Assembly: GCA_023392595.1 (NCBI GenBank)
Contig: JAEVYU010000081.1
Location: forward strand, 62,001 to 126,000
From: Bacillota bacterium
Lineage (GTDB): Bacteria > Bacillota > UBA4882 > UBA8346
DNA: 64,000 nt
Direction of reading: 5' to 3'
Shown here: positions 16,042 to 24,338 of the stretch, one piece after another
Layout of the letters: each line of letters starts with the position of its first letter
Position numbering within the stretch: position 1 is the first letter of the stretch
The notes under the pieces: generated by a model
Told to the model about the DNA's origin: nothing
The model's database searches: none
The model's input: the letters and a program-made list of their open reading frames with translations, nothing else
Program-made: the position numbers and the translations under genes

Positions 16042-16060
16042 AATTCTCATTTTGAGAATT
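16042..16060. promoter_or_regulatory. Palindromic operator candidate
   Basis: AATTCTCA-TTT-TGAGAATT is a perfect 8-bp inverted repeat with a 3-bp spacer. It lies 66-84 nt upstream of the TTGATT/TATAAT promoter of the dpaL operon. The Fis-type HTH of the adjacent regulator would bind a dyad of this kind. This is an inference. Confidence 0.45.
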
Positions 16061-16125
16061 TATTTTAAAAAGTGAACACATTTTGAATGTTGGTTGTAAA
16101 AATGAAAGGAAACAGGGAAAAAACA

Positions 16126-16153
16126 TTGATTTCTATTTTAGTCTTGGTATAAT
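16126..16153 (+). promoter_or_regulatory. SigA-type promoter of the dpaL operon
   Basis: TTGATT (16126-16131), a 16-nt spacer and TATAAT (16148-16153) leave a leader of about 140 nt that is very AT-rich. No TGGCAC-N5-TTGC sigma-54 site is visible in the gap, which agrees with the regulator's missing GAFTGA loop. Confidence 0.5.
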
Positions 16154-16300
16154 GATGTCATTGGTATGTTATTAATATGTCAAATATTAAAGTAAAAATT
16201 ATTTAAATACGGTTATAATTTAAATTTTATAACATTTTAAAACGATTTATTGACATTAATTCATATTAACAATGACGCTAATGTAACAAGAGGATGAAAG

Positions 16301-17503
16301 ATGGAATCGCAAGTCAAATGGGTAAAAAATGAAAGTATGAAAAGTGAAATCGCCGCGATTGGCTTAAAGCATTTCAATGTTGCGGAAATGAAAAAAGCAA
16401 GGCGTTTTCACCAGACAATTCCTGAGCACCGAGAAACGCCTTTTTATCATCTGGAAAATCTGGCCAAGCGACTTGGCCTGCAGCAGGTTTTTTTGAAGGA
16501 TGAATCTTTACGGTTTGGCTTAAACTCTTTTAAAGTGTTGGGGGCGTCATATGCCATTGGCCAAAAAATCGCGCAGCAAATAAAAATGGATATTGGCCAG
16601 ATTGATTTTTCCCAATTAAAATCAAAGGAGTTCAAGGAAAAATTTCCGGATTTGGTATTCGCCGCGGCCACTGATGGTAATCATGGCAAAGGAGTGGCTT
16701 GGCTGGCCAAAGAGTTGCAATATCCCGCAGTCATTTATATGCCCAAGGGCACCTCCCGCGAAAGATATAATAAAATCATTGAATTGGGAGGGAAAGGAGT
16801 TATTACCAATGACAACTATGACGATACGGTGAAGCATCTTGCTAAGCAGGCTTATGACAATCATTGGTTGATGATTCAGGATACCCAATGTCTGGGTTGT
16901 ATGGAGGTGCCAATATGGATTATGCAGGGATACGGCACAATGGCTTTGGAAGTGATGGAGCAATTAGGAGGGGAAGTCCCTACCCATATTTTTTTACAGG
17001 CGGGCGTGGGAGCCTTTGCCTCAGTGATGACGGTGATTTTTAAAATATTATTTCCTGAAAATCCACCGGTCGTTATGATTGTGGAACCTAATAAAGCGGA
17101 TTGCTTTTACCGCTCGGTGGTGCAAGGGCAAAAAACAGTTATCACCGGAAATATGGATTCAATTATGGCCGGGTTGTGTTGTGGAGAGCCCAATTCCGTG
17201 GCTTGGGATATTTTAAGGGAGTCTGCGGATTATTTTTTCTCCGTCCCGGATTGGATTGCTGCTAACGGTATGAGGGTACTGGGTAATCCTTTGCCAGGCG
17301 ATCTTTCGATAATATCCGGGGAGTCGGGAGCGGTGACCATAGGTTTGTTGGATTATCTGGCCCGCGATCCCAAATTAATGGCCAGTTTGGGATTGGATGC
17401 AAAATCCAAGATTTTAACTTTTAGCACCGAAGGGGACACCGATCAAGAAATATACCGTTCGGTTACATGGTATGGCACATATCCGGATGAAAGAGAGGTT
17501 TAA
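16301..17503 (+). CDS. dpaL: 2,3-diaminopropionate ammonia-lyase
   Basis: A 400-residue PLP enzyme of the tryptophan-synthase-beta fold. NSFKVLGAS holds the PLP lysine (Lys78). AAATDGNHGKGVAWLA is the cofactor phosphate and substrate loop. The spacing and the QDTQCLGCMEVP...IMQGYGTMALE segment match YgeX/DpaL. The enzyme converts 2,3-diaminopropionate to pyruvate and two ammonia. The E. coli homologue ygeX sits beside ygeY and hyuA in the anaerobic purine/urate degradation cluster. Here ygeY follows 3 nt after the stop and hyuA lies further down. An AGAGGATGAAAG ribosome site precedes ATG 16301. Confidence 0.88.
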   Translation: MESQVKWVKNESMKSEIAAIGLKHFNVAEMKKARRFHQTIPEHRETPFYHLENLAKRLGLQQVFLKDESLRFGLNSFKVLGASYAIGQKIAQQIKMDIGQIDFSQLKSKEFKEKFPDLVFAAATDGNHGKGVAWLAKELQYPAVIYMPKGTSRERYNKIIELGGKGVITNDNYDDTVKHLAKQAYDNHWLMIQDTQCLGCMEVPIWIMQGYGTMALEVMEQLGGEVPTHIFLQAGVGAFASVMTVIFKILFPENPPVVMIVEPNKADCFYRSVVQGQKTVITGNMDSIMAGLCCGEPNSVAWDILRESADYFFSVPDWIAANGMRVLGNPLPGDLSIISGESGAVTIGLLDYLARDPKLMASLGLDAKSKILTFSTEGDTDQEIYRSVTWYGTYPDEREV

Positions 17504-17506
17504 GGG

Positions 17507-18712
17507 ATGGAAATTTCATGGGAAAATAAGGTGGTTCCGTTATGCCAGCAATTGATCAGTAAAAAAAGCTACTCCGGACAAGAAAAGGAAATGGTTGATT
17601 TTTTGGAGCGGACATTCGCAGAGTTGCTATTTGATGAGGTCAGGGTGGATTCTTACGGCAGCATCACGGCGACGATGAAGGGGAAAAGAAGCGGCCTAAA
17701 AATTCTATTGGACGCGCATATTGATACGGTTCCGGCCGATAACGAAGCCCAGTGGTCGGTTAATCCTTTTGAGGGAGTTTCGAAGGAGGGCAGAATATAC
17801 GGCAGGGGCGCTTCTGATATGAAAGGGGCACTAAGCGCGATGATTATCGCTGTTTCCGAATTTGCCCGGGCGACCCGGAAGAATTTTGCCGGAGAGATTA
17901 CCATTGCTGGAGTGGTTCATGAAGAATGTTTTGAAGGTATCGGGGCTGCGAATGTTGGTAAGTTCATAGGGCCGGATGTGGTGATTATTGGCGAGGCCAC
18001 CGAGTTAAATTTAAATATTGGCCAACGGGGAAGAGCGGAAGTGGTGGTTGAAACTTTCGGCCAAAGCGCCCACTCCTCGAACCCGGAAAATGGCAGAAAT
18101 GCTGTTTATGCAATGTGTGAACTGATTGCGGAAATTCAAAAATTACCTGTTAGTGTTCATCCGGTTTTGGGAAAGGGAATTTTGGAGTTGACCGATATTA
18201 AATCTTCTCCTTATCCCGGGGCATCGGTAGTTCCCGATTATTGCAGGGCTACTTTTGACAGGCGGACCATTGCCGGGGAAAAGATAGCCGATGTGTTGGC
18301 GCCTATTGAAAAGTTAATCGCCGCTAAAAAACCAAGAATCGATGCAAAGGCGCAAATTGCCTACGGTAGGGAAACATGTTACACCTCGGCAATCATAGAA
18401 GGAGAACGGTTTTTCCCGGCTTGGATTATGGATCGACAGGATTATTTGGTGGAAACAGCTCATACGGCCTTAAAAAGAGTTCTGGATGATGAGGTTTTGA
18501 TAAAGTCGTACTCATTTTGCACCAACGGAAGTTTTTATGCGGGTATTCAGGGTATACCGACCCTTGGATTTGGGCCGAGCCGCGAAAATATAGCGCATAT
18601 TGTTGATGAATATGTGGAGATCGCGCAACTGGTAGGGGCCTGTAAAGGGTATTACGGCATATTGGAAGACTTAACGGGGGGGAAAAAGGGGCTATTGCCA
18701 AAAGAAGAATAA
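17507..18712 (+). CDS. ygeY: YgeY-type M20 metallohydrolase
   Basis: A 401-residue member of the M20 peptidase/deacylase family. DAHIDTVPA gives the first metal-binding His and the catalytic Asp. GRGASDMKGALSA gives the bridging Asp. VVHEECFEG holds the Glu pair. The dimerisation domain begins at GRAEVVVETFGQSAHSS and the second lobe contains NGSFYAGIQGIPTLGFGP. The closest known pattern is YgeY, linked to selenium-dependent and purine catabolism clusters, whose likely role is amide hydrolysis of a carbamoylated or peptide-like intermediate. It starts 3 nt after dpaL behind an AGAGAGG site and is cotranscribed. Confidence 0.85.
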   Translation: MEISWENKVVPLCQQLISKKSYSGQEKEMVDFLERTFAELLFDEVRVDSYGSITATMKGKRSGLKILLDAHIDTVPADNEAQWSVNPFEGVSKEGRIYGRGASDMKGALSAMIIAVSEFARATRKNFAGEITIAGVVHEECFEGIGAANVGKFIGPDVVIIGEATELNLNIGQRGRAEVVVETFGQSAHSSNPENGRNAVYAMCELIAEIQKLPVSVHPVLGKGILELTDIKSSPYPGASVVPDYCRATFDRRTIAGEKIADVLAPIEKLIAAKKPRIDAKAQIAYGRETCYTSAIIEGERFFPAWIMDRQDYLVETAHTALKRVLDDEVLIKSYSFCTNGSFYAGIQGIPTLGFGPSRENIAHIVDEYVEIAQLVGACKGYYGILEDLTGGKKGLLPKEE

Positions 18713-18770
18713 TGAAAATTCTTTGCGGTAGCTGCTTTATCAATAAAAAACTTATAAGGAGTTGGTTGTT

Positions 18771-19376
18771 TTGAAGTTTAAAGGGGTTTGGCGGATCGAA
18801 GAGGGCGAAATGAGGAGACCCAATCTTTCCCATTTCGTCATGATGGCTCTCTTTACCGGGGTTGGAGTTGTAGTGGGGACTTTTGGAAGCATTGCGGTGC
18901 CTTTGGGATTTGTATCGGCCTTTTGGCCCGGACAAGCAATTCAGGCGGTAAGCAGCATTTGGTATGGCGGTTGGGGCGGTGTCGCTTCCATTGTATTTCC
19001 GATTATTTCAAATGCCATTTCAGGATCGGCGGCGTTGCCGGTATCTCTGGCGTATATTCCCGGCAATTTGGCCCAAGGTATCGTGGGCGGATTGGCGTTT
19101 AGAATGTTAGGGGCTGACCCGCGGTTACAAAGCAAGAGAGATTGGGTAATTTTTACCGTATTTGGCATTCTTGTTTCCAACATTATCGGGGCTGCATGGG
19201 GCAGTAGCATCTTGAGAGTTTTCGGTCTGATTACACCCCAAGCGCACTTAACGGTATTCTTAGGTTGGTTTTTGGGAAATTCGGTTGCATCATGGATCTT
19301 GGGAGTGATTATGCTCAAATTTATCTCTCCGATTGTCATGAAAACCAAAACTTTTTGCAAGGGTTTGTGGGCCTAA
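18771..19376 (+). CDS. ECF transporter substrate-binding (S) component
   Basis: About 201 residues with six hydrophobic segments. Small Gly/Ala-rich loops (WYGGWGGVASIVFP, AYIPGNLAQGIVGGLAF) and no ATPase motifs fit an energy-coupling-factor S protein or a related integral-membrane substrate binder. AAGGAG at 18756 supports TTG 18771. A TTG at 18762 is too close to it, and an ATG at 18810 would also preserve all membrane segments. T and A components follow downstream. The substrate is unknown. Position among hydantoin and amino-acid catabolic genes suggests a hydantoin, ureide or amino-acid derivative. Confidence 0.65.
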   Translation: MKFKGVWRIEEGEMRRPNLSHFVMMALFTGVGVVVGTFGSIAVPLGFVSAFWPGQAIQAVSSIWYGGWGGVASIVFPIISNAISGSAALPVSLAYIPGNLAQGIVGGLAFRMLGADPRLQSKRDWVIFTVFGILVSNIIGAAWGSSILRVFGLITPQAHLTVFLGWFLGNSVASWILGVIMLKFISPIVMKTKTFCKGLWA

Positions 19377-19385
19377 TATGAATAT

Positions 19386-19546
19386 GAATTCGGCAAGTGA
19401 TTGCAGATGAGTCTAAAATCAGCTTGCCGGATTCAAGTAGAGCGTATCGTAAATAAACGGCAATCAGAAATGGGGAAGATACTCTACTTAAGTAAGATGT
19501 TCACAATCAATGAGTGCGCGTGCGTGCGCGTACGCGTACGCACGCG
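19386..19546. repeat. Structured intergenic segment with three inverted repeats, including a Z-DNA-prone palindrome
   Basis: Three dyads lie in tandem between the S gene and the T gene. GAATTCGGCAAG pairs with CTTGCCGGATTC (19386-19397, 19423-19434; one mismatch). AAGTAGAG pairs with CTCTACTT (19435-19442, 19482-19489). A 30-bp near-perfect palindrome at 19517-19546 is made of alternating CG, TG and TA steps, with 15-bp arms broken by one G-T pair. The last can form a cruciform, Z-DNA or a very stable RNA hairpin. It has no T run. Confidence 0.6.
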
Positions 19547-19642
19547 AGTTATTTAGAGAACGTTTTACTCATCTTCGCGGCTTTGTTTTGTAAAATGAAA
19601 CGTCCTGGCTAGCTTGAGGTTTACCAATCTATGAGGTGCAAT

Positions 19643-20530
19643 ATGTCAAGAAATGCAAATATGCAAAAAACAATTCTCGGATTTGTTCCGACACAGTCGC
19701 CCATTTATAAGCTTCATCCTGTCGTGCGGTTGATTATTTTTCTGGCGACGGGATTTATCCCTTTGTTTATTGAGAGACCGGAAATCAATTTGATATTTTT
19801 AGTGCTCATCCTGGGATTGTTTGTTATTGCCAAAGTCCAGTTGAAACAATTAAAAATCTATATGCCCATGGTGATCACGGTGGGGGTATTTATCACCTTA
19901 ACCTATATTTTATTTCCCAATGAACTGGGCCAAAAGATCGTTTTGTTCAAGTTGGGATGGATTAAAATTTATTACGCCTCGATGATGTGGGCTTTATGCA
20001 TTTACGCAAGAATTTTGACTTTGATATTTTCCTCCATTTTCTATTTTTCGACCAATCGGGAAAAGGACATTCTGGTGGCATTCCGGAGTTTGAACATTCC
20101 TTTCGCGGTTACCTATTTTATTGGATTGTCCTTGCGGTCGGCGGGGATTTTTATGGAAGATTACCGCATCATCCGGGAGGCGGAACAAGCCCGGGGATTG
20201 GATATGACGGAATTGTCTTTAACGGCCAAAGTAAAGCATTTTTGTATGTATATGGTTCCCTTGTTTACTTTGGCAATCCGCAGATCGGAAGATATCAGCG
20301 TGGCACTATATTCGAAAGGTACGGTATTGCAAGGAAAATATAAAGGAAAGAAAAGACCGGATTATTTAGCCTATTACATGCGGGTTGGAGCAATGGATTA
20401 TTTGGTTGCCGCATTGACGATTTTGATATTCGCGGGTGTGGTCTATTTTCGTTTTAGCGGGAATGTGCTTAGTTTAAGCTGTTCACCGCTGGAGGGCTAT
20501 TTTTTAAAGCTGCTAAGGAAGGGTATTTAA
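19643..20530 (+). CDS. ecfT: ECF transporter transmembrane (T) component
   Basis: A 295-residue membrane protein. Hydrophobic segments lie near residues 25-75, 85-110, 120-145 and 255-280. A long amphipathic region holds REAEQARGLDM, the Ala-Arg-Gly coupling motif of EcfT that touches the ATPases. A second such helix lies at A.RRSEDISVALYSKG. ATG 19643 is preferred over 19631 because GAGGTG lies 6 nt upstream of it. The next ATPase gene begins one base after the stop, so T, A1 and A2 form a coupled unit. Confidence 0.82.
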   Translation: MSRNANMQKTILGFVPTQSPIYKLHPVVRLIIFLATGFIPLFIERPEINLIFLVLILGLFVIAKVQLKQLKIYMPMVITVGVFITLTYILFPNELGQKIVLFKLGWIKIYYASMMWALCIYARILTLIFSSIFYFSTNREKDILVAFRSLNIPFAVTYFIGLSLRSAGIFMEDYRIIREAEQARGLDMTELSLTAKVKHFCMYMVPLFTLAIRRSEDISVALYSKGTVLQGKYKGKKRPDYLAYYMRVGAMDYLVAALTILIFAGVVYFRFSGNVLSLSCSPLEGYFLKLLRKGI

Positions 20531-20531
20531 A

Positions 20532-21401
20532 ATGAATGCTTTGGAAATTGAACATTTATGTTGGAAATACAGCGATACCGAAGAGTATGCCCTGAAGGAT
20601 ATCAATCTGGCAGTGCCGGAAAACATTTTTTTGGGTATTGTCGGTCCCAACGAATCCGGTAAAACCACGCTGGTTTCTTGTATTAAAGGGATCATCCCCA
20701 ATAGTTACACCGGAATCTACAAAGGCAATGTCAGATTTTTCGGCAAAGATATCAAAGACAACGATTCAAGGGTGATCGCCGAAAATATCGGGATGGTATT
20801 TAGTGATCCCGATGCCCAATTTACTTCGATGAGCGTGGAAGAAGAAATTGCTTTCGGATTGGAAAATATCGGAATCGACGAAGCGGAAATCAGCAAAAGG
20901 ATTGCTTGGGTCAGCGAATTGACGTCAATCGGCGATTTGCTGGAAAAGCCGCCTTATGACTTATCGGGCGGCCAGAAACAACGGGTGGCGATTGCCAGCG
21001 TAATCGCAATGAAACCGAAAATCATTATTTTGGATGAACCCACATCGATGTTGGATCCCAAATCAAAAGACGATGTTTTTGAACTTTTGGCGATTATGAA
21101 AAAAGAATTAAAAATTACCGTGATTGTGGTGGAACATAATATCGAAAAAATCGCCGAACTTTCTGACAAAGTGTTGTTGCTCAATCAGGGAGAAATCATT
21201 CAATATGACGATACCCGGAAATTTTTTCAGGATATTGCGCTGATCCAAAAGAATGGCTTAAAAGTGCCGGAGTCAATTGAGTTTTTGTACCATCTTTATC
21301 GCCAGAAGGGGATAGATAAAGAAGCGCCCGTTAAATTTGATGATATTGTTGCCGAAATAAAGCGGATACTTGGGGAGCAAGGTGTAAAAGCGAATGGATA
21401 A
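20532..21401 (+). CDS. ecfA1: ECF transporter ATPase 1
   Basis: A 289-residue ABC ATPase. Walker A is GPNESGKTTLVSC. The Q-loop follows at VFSDPDAQF (Gln of the DPDAQ type). The signature is DLSGGQKQRVAIA, Walker B with its catalytic Glu is IIILDEPTSMLDP, and the H-loop is VIVVEHN. The C-terminal extension is typical of EcfA proteins. It sits directly after ecfT and overlaps the second ATPase gene by 8 nt. It would power substrate import as a heterodimer with the N-terminal domain of the next protein. Confidence 0.85.
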   Translation: MNALEIEHLCWKYSDTEEYALKDINLAVPENIFLGIVGPNESGKTTLVSCIKGIIPNSYTGIYKGNVRFFGKDIKDNDSRVIAENIGMVFSDPDAQFTSMSVEEEIAFGLENIGIDEAEISKRIAWVSELTSIGDLLEKPPYDLSGGQKQRVAIASVIAMKPKIIILDEPTSMLDPKSKDDVFELLAIMKKELKITVIVVEHNIEKIAELSDKVLLLNQGEIIQYDDTRKFFQDIALIQKNGLKVPESIEFLYHLYRQKGIDKEAPVKFDDIVAEIKRILGEQGVKANG

Positions 21402-22905
21402 TATGATTGATATTAAGAATTTGGTCTTTTGCTATGATGATGGGACAAAAGCGCTTGACGATATTAATCTGACGATTCAAAAAGGAGAATTCGTCGCTCT
21501 GATCGGTCAAAACGGCTGTGGTAAAACGACGATTTCCAAATGTCTCAATGGAATATTGAAGCCCACCGGGGGGAGTATTTGGGTGGACGGTATGGATACT
21601 TCCCAAAAAGGCATTCAAAAAGAGCTGGTCAAAAGGATAGGCTATGTGTTTCAAAATCCGGACCATCAAATATTCAATAATAATGTTTATGATGAGATTG
21701 CCTATGCGCCAAGAAATATCGGTTTATCCGAAGCTGAAGTCAAGGAAAGAGTGAACGAGGCGGCCCGGATTGCCGGTATTAAAGAAGAATTATTTCCAAA
21801 TCATCCGTTTTTTTTGACCAAAGGTTTAAGGCAGCGGGTGGCCATTGCCTCGATCTTGTCGCTAAAACCGCAAGTTATTATTGTGGATGAACCTACCACC
21901 GGACAAGATTATAAACAATCCATCGAAGTGATGGAATTTTTAAAAATGCTGAATGAAACCCACGGACATACCATTATTATCGTTACCCATGAAATGCATA
22001 TCGTAGCCCGTTATGCCGAGCACATTGTAGTGATGACACAGGGAAAAGTTTGGATGAACGGTACGGTGCGAGAAATCTTCGCTGATCCGGAAAAGTTGAA
22101 ACAAGCTTATGTTAAACCTCCCCTGGTCACTCAATTGGCGCAAGTATTGAAACCTCACGGGATCAAGCCGGATGTTATCGGCATTGAAGAACTGAAGGAA
22201 CAATGGGGGGCTGAGGACTTGAAAAAAATTTTAGTCATCAATCCCAACTCATCGGAAGCCATGACCGAGAGCATTCGTAAAACCGCCCTTTCCCATCGGC
22301 CCCAGGATATGGATATCGAAGTGATTAAAACTCCGGAGGCGCCCAATGTATTGGAAAGCTTTGCCGATTATACCCGGGCCGGTCGGGAAGTATTGGCGAT
22401 TTTGAGGCGCAAATCGCTTGAGAATTATGACGGCATCTTATTAGCCTGCTTTGGCGATCCTGCTTTGGCCGCTTTGAAAGAAGAATCGCCCATACCGGTG
22501 GTGGGTATCGCCGAGGCCTCCATGGCCATGGCTTTATTATTGGGATACCGGTTCAGCATTTTGGCGGCGGTGGACAAGGCGAAGGCCATGATGGATCAAT
22601 TGGTGTCCCTGTATGGGTTGAAAGAGAGATTGGCCACAGTGGAATCCCTGAACCTGACGATTGAGGATTTTATGAAAGACGGGGATTTACTGGAAGAAAG
22701 GGTTTTGGAGAGCGGAAAACGAGCTATTGCCCGGGGGTGTGAAGTTTTGATTTATGGATGCGCCGGTATGACCATGATATCGGCGGAAAATGCATCCCAA
22801 AAATTAGGAATCACCGTATTGGATCCGATTGTGTGCGGTTTGGCGGCGTTGGAAGGAATAGTGCATCAAGGATTGAGGGTTTCTAAAATTGGTTTATACC
22901 GATAA
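21394..22905 (+). CDS. Fusion of ECF ATPase 2 with an Asp/Glu/hydantoin racemase domain
   Basis: A 503-residue two-domain protein. Residues 1-270 are an ABC ATPase: Walker A GQNGCGKTT, Q-loop FQNPDHQIF, a degenerate signature LTKGLRQRVAIAS, Walker B IIVDEPTTGQD and the H-loop VTHEMH. Residues 275-503 are a hydantoin-racemase-like domain: LVINPNSSEAMTESI, LACFGDPAL with the first catalytic Cys region, and YGCAGM with the second. A GGGGGG and GAGG stretch before an in-frame TTG at 22219 could let the racemase domain also be made alone. The fusion joins import and the first catabolic step in one polypeptide. The frame is intact throughout. Confidence 0.85.
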   Translation: MDNMIDIKNLVFCYDDGTKALDDINLTIQKGEFVALIGQNGCGKTTISKCLNGILKPTGGSIWVDGMDTSQKGIQKELVKRIGYVFQNPDHQIFNNNVYDEIAYAPRNIGLSEAEVKERVNEAARIAGIKEELFPNHPFFLTKGLRQRVAIASILSLKPQVIIVDEPTTGQDYKQSIEVMEFLKMLNETHGHTIIIVTHEMHIVARYAEHIVVMTQGKVWMNGTVREIFADPEKLKQAYVKPPLVTQLAQVLKPHGIKPDVIGIEELKEQWGAEDLKKILVINPNSSEAMTESIRKTALSHRPQDMDIEVIKTPEAPNVLESFADYTRAGREVLAILRRKSLENYDGILLACFGDPALAALKEESPIPVVGIAEASMAMALLLGYRFSILAAVDKAKAMMDQLVSLYGLKERLATVESLNLTIEDFMKDGDLLEERVLESGKRAIARGCEVLIYGCAGMTMISAENASQKLGITVLDPIVCGLAALEGIVHQGLRVSKIGLYR

Positions 22906-22919
22906 GGCGGGGAATGAAA

Positions 22920-24320
22920 ATGGTTGATTTGTTGTTAAGAAACGGCAATATTGTGACTCCCGGCGATACCTATACGGCCGATATCGCCATCACCGACGGA
23001 GTGATTATGGCGATTGGGAAATTGGACAGTTCTCTGGAAGCCCGACGGGAAATCGATTTGGAGGGCAAACATGTCATGCCCGGGGTCGTTGAACCCCATA
23101 TGCATGTGGAAGCGCCTTTTATGGGCTGTATCGGCCAGCTGGACTTTTATACTGCAAGTAAAGTGGCGGCTTTTGGCGGAGTCACTTTTTTTATGGATTT
23201 TTCCAATACCTCCGTAGGCGATTCGGTCTTGGAAAAAGTGAAGATGCGGCGGGAGGAAATGGGCAAAAGCGCTATCGATTACGGGATTCACGCCAAATTT
23301 GTGGAGGCGGCGCCGCGGGTTGTTAAAGAAATAGAAGCCATCGTCGATTATGGGTGCCCCAGTTTTAAAATGTTTATGACCTACAAAAAAGAAGGGGTCA
23401 TGATTGATGATGAAGGCATGATTCGCATCTTTGAGGCCGCCAAAAACTATGGAGCATTGCCCGGGGTCCATGCGGAAAGCAATGCCATCGCCGAATTGAA
23501 TGTGGAGCGGATGAGAGAAAAGGGCGATTTATCCTGGACGAATTTTCCCCGTTCGAAGCCGAGTTTATGCGAAAAAGAAGCGGTGGACCGGGCAATCAAT
23601 TTGGCTCATTACGCCGGAAGCAGTCTGTATATTTTTCATCTATCGTCCCAAGATGCCCTGGAAAGCGTCAAAGAGGCCAAGAAAAAAGGACAAGCGGTCA
23701 CCGCGGAGACTTGCCCCCATTATTTGCTGTTGGATCAGAGTTGTTATGAAGGGGAAGAGGGTTATTTGGCCATTATGAGTCCGCCTCTGCGAAGCCGGGA
23801 GGATAACGAAGCCTTGTGGCGGGGCCTGGCCGAGGGGACGGTTTCGGTGATCGGTTCCGACAATTGTACGTATTCGCTGGAAGAAAAAAGGCGTTTTTTA
23901 GATACCGACCCCCAAGGAAAGGTAATTCCCGATTTTACCAAAGTCGTTAATGGGGTGAATGGTTTGGAAGAAAGATTGCCTCTCTTGCTGGAGTATGGGG
24001 TTTATCAAAAAAAGCTTACTTTAAATCAGGTTTGCGCCATTACTTCCTATAACCCGGCCAAAACATTCGGATTGTATCCCCAAAAGGGCGCCATTCAAGT
24101 GGGAAGCGATGGGGATCTGGTGGTGGTCGATTTGGCGGCTACCAGTGAGATGAAAGCGGATAGCTTGCATTATGAAAATTCCTATACGTTATATGGAGGC
24201 CGCATTATTCACGGATTACCGGTGATGACCATTTCCAGGGGCCGGGTTTTGGTGGAAAATGGGGTTTTTCACGGCCAGCCGGGTTCGGGAAGATTTGTGC
24301 CCAGAAAAATCGGGCGGTAG
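22920..24320 (+). CDS. hyuA: Hydantoinase/dihydropyrimidinase-like amidohydrolase
   Basis: About 466 residues of a cyclic-amidohydrolase TIM barrel. VEPHMHVEAP provides the HxH metal pair. SFKMFMTYK holds the lysine that would be carboxylated, and GVHAES and IFHLSS give the two His ligands. The late IGSDNC gives the catalytic Asp. The N- and C-terminal beta-sandwich segments are complete. It hydrolyses a hydantoin or dihydropyrimidine ring to an N-carbamoyl amino acid. GGCGGGG at 22906 favours ATG 22920 over ATG 22914, which is almost in contact with it. It follows the racemase fusion by 14 nt. Confidence 0.85.
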   Translation: MVDLLLRNGNIVTPGDTYTADIAITDGVIMAIGKLDSSLEARREIDLEGKHVMPGVVEPHMHVEAPFMGCIGQLDFYTASKVAAFGGVTFFMDFSNTSVGDSVLEKVKMRREEMGKSAIDYGIHAKFVEAAPRVVKEIEAIVDYGCPSFKMFMTYKKEGVMIDDEGMIRIFEAAKNYGALPGVHAESNAIAELNVERMREKGDLSWTNFPRSKPSLCEKEAVDRAINLAHYAGSSLYIFHLSSQDALESVKEAKKKGQAVTAETCPHYLLLDQSCYEGEEGYLAIMSPPLRSREDNEALWRGLAEGTVSVIGSDNCTYSLEEKRRFLDTDPQGKVIPDFTKVVNGVNGLEERLPLLLEYGVYQKKLTLNQVCAITSYNPAKTFGLYPQKGAIQVGSDGDLVVVDLAATSEMKADSLHYENSYTLYGGRIIHGLPVMTISRGRVLVENGVFHGQPGSGRFVPRKIGR

Positions 24321-24338
24321 AGAAAGAAGAAGATCAAG

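Noticed and set aside
16010..16300. A sigma-54 promoter for the dpaL operon
   Set aside because: No TGGCAC-N5-TTGC pattern is present. A sigma-A type promoter fits, and the regulator lacks GAFTGA.
19377..19642. A known riboswitch upstream of the ECF T component
   Set aside because: The gap has strong hairpins but none of the conserved loops of thiamine, cobalamin, folate or purine riboswitches that I could recognise.
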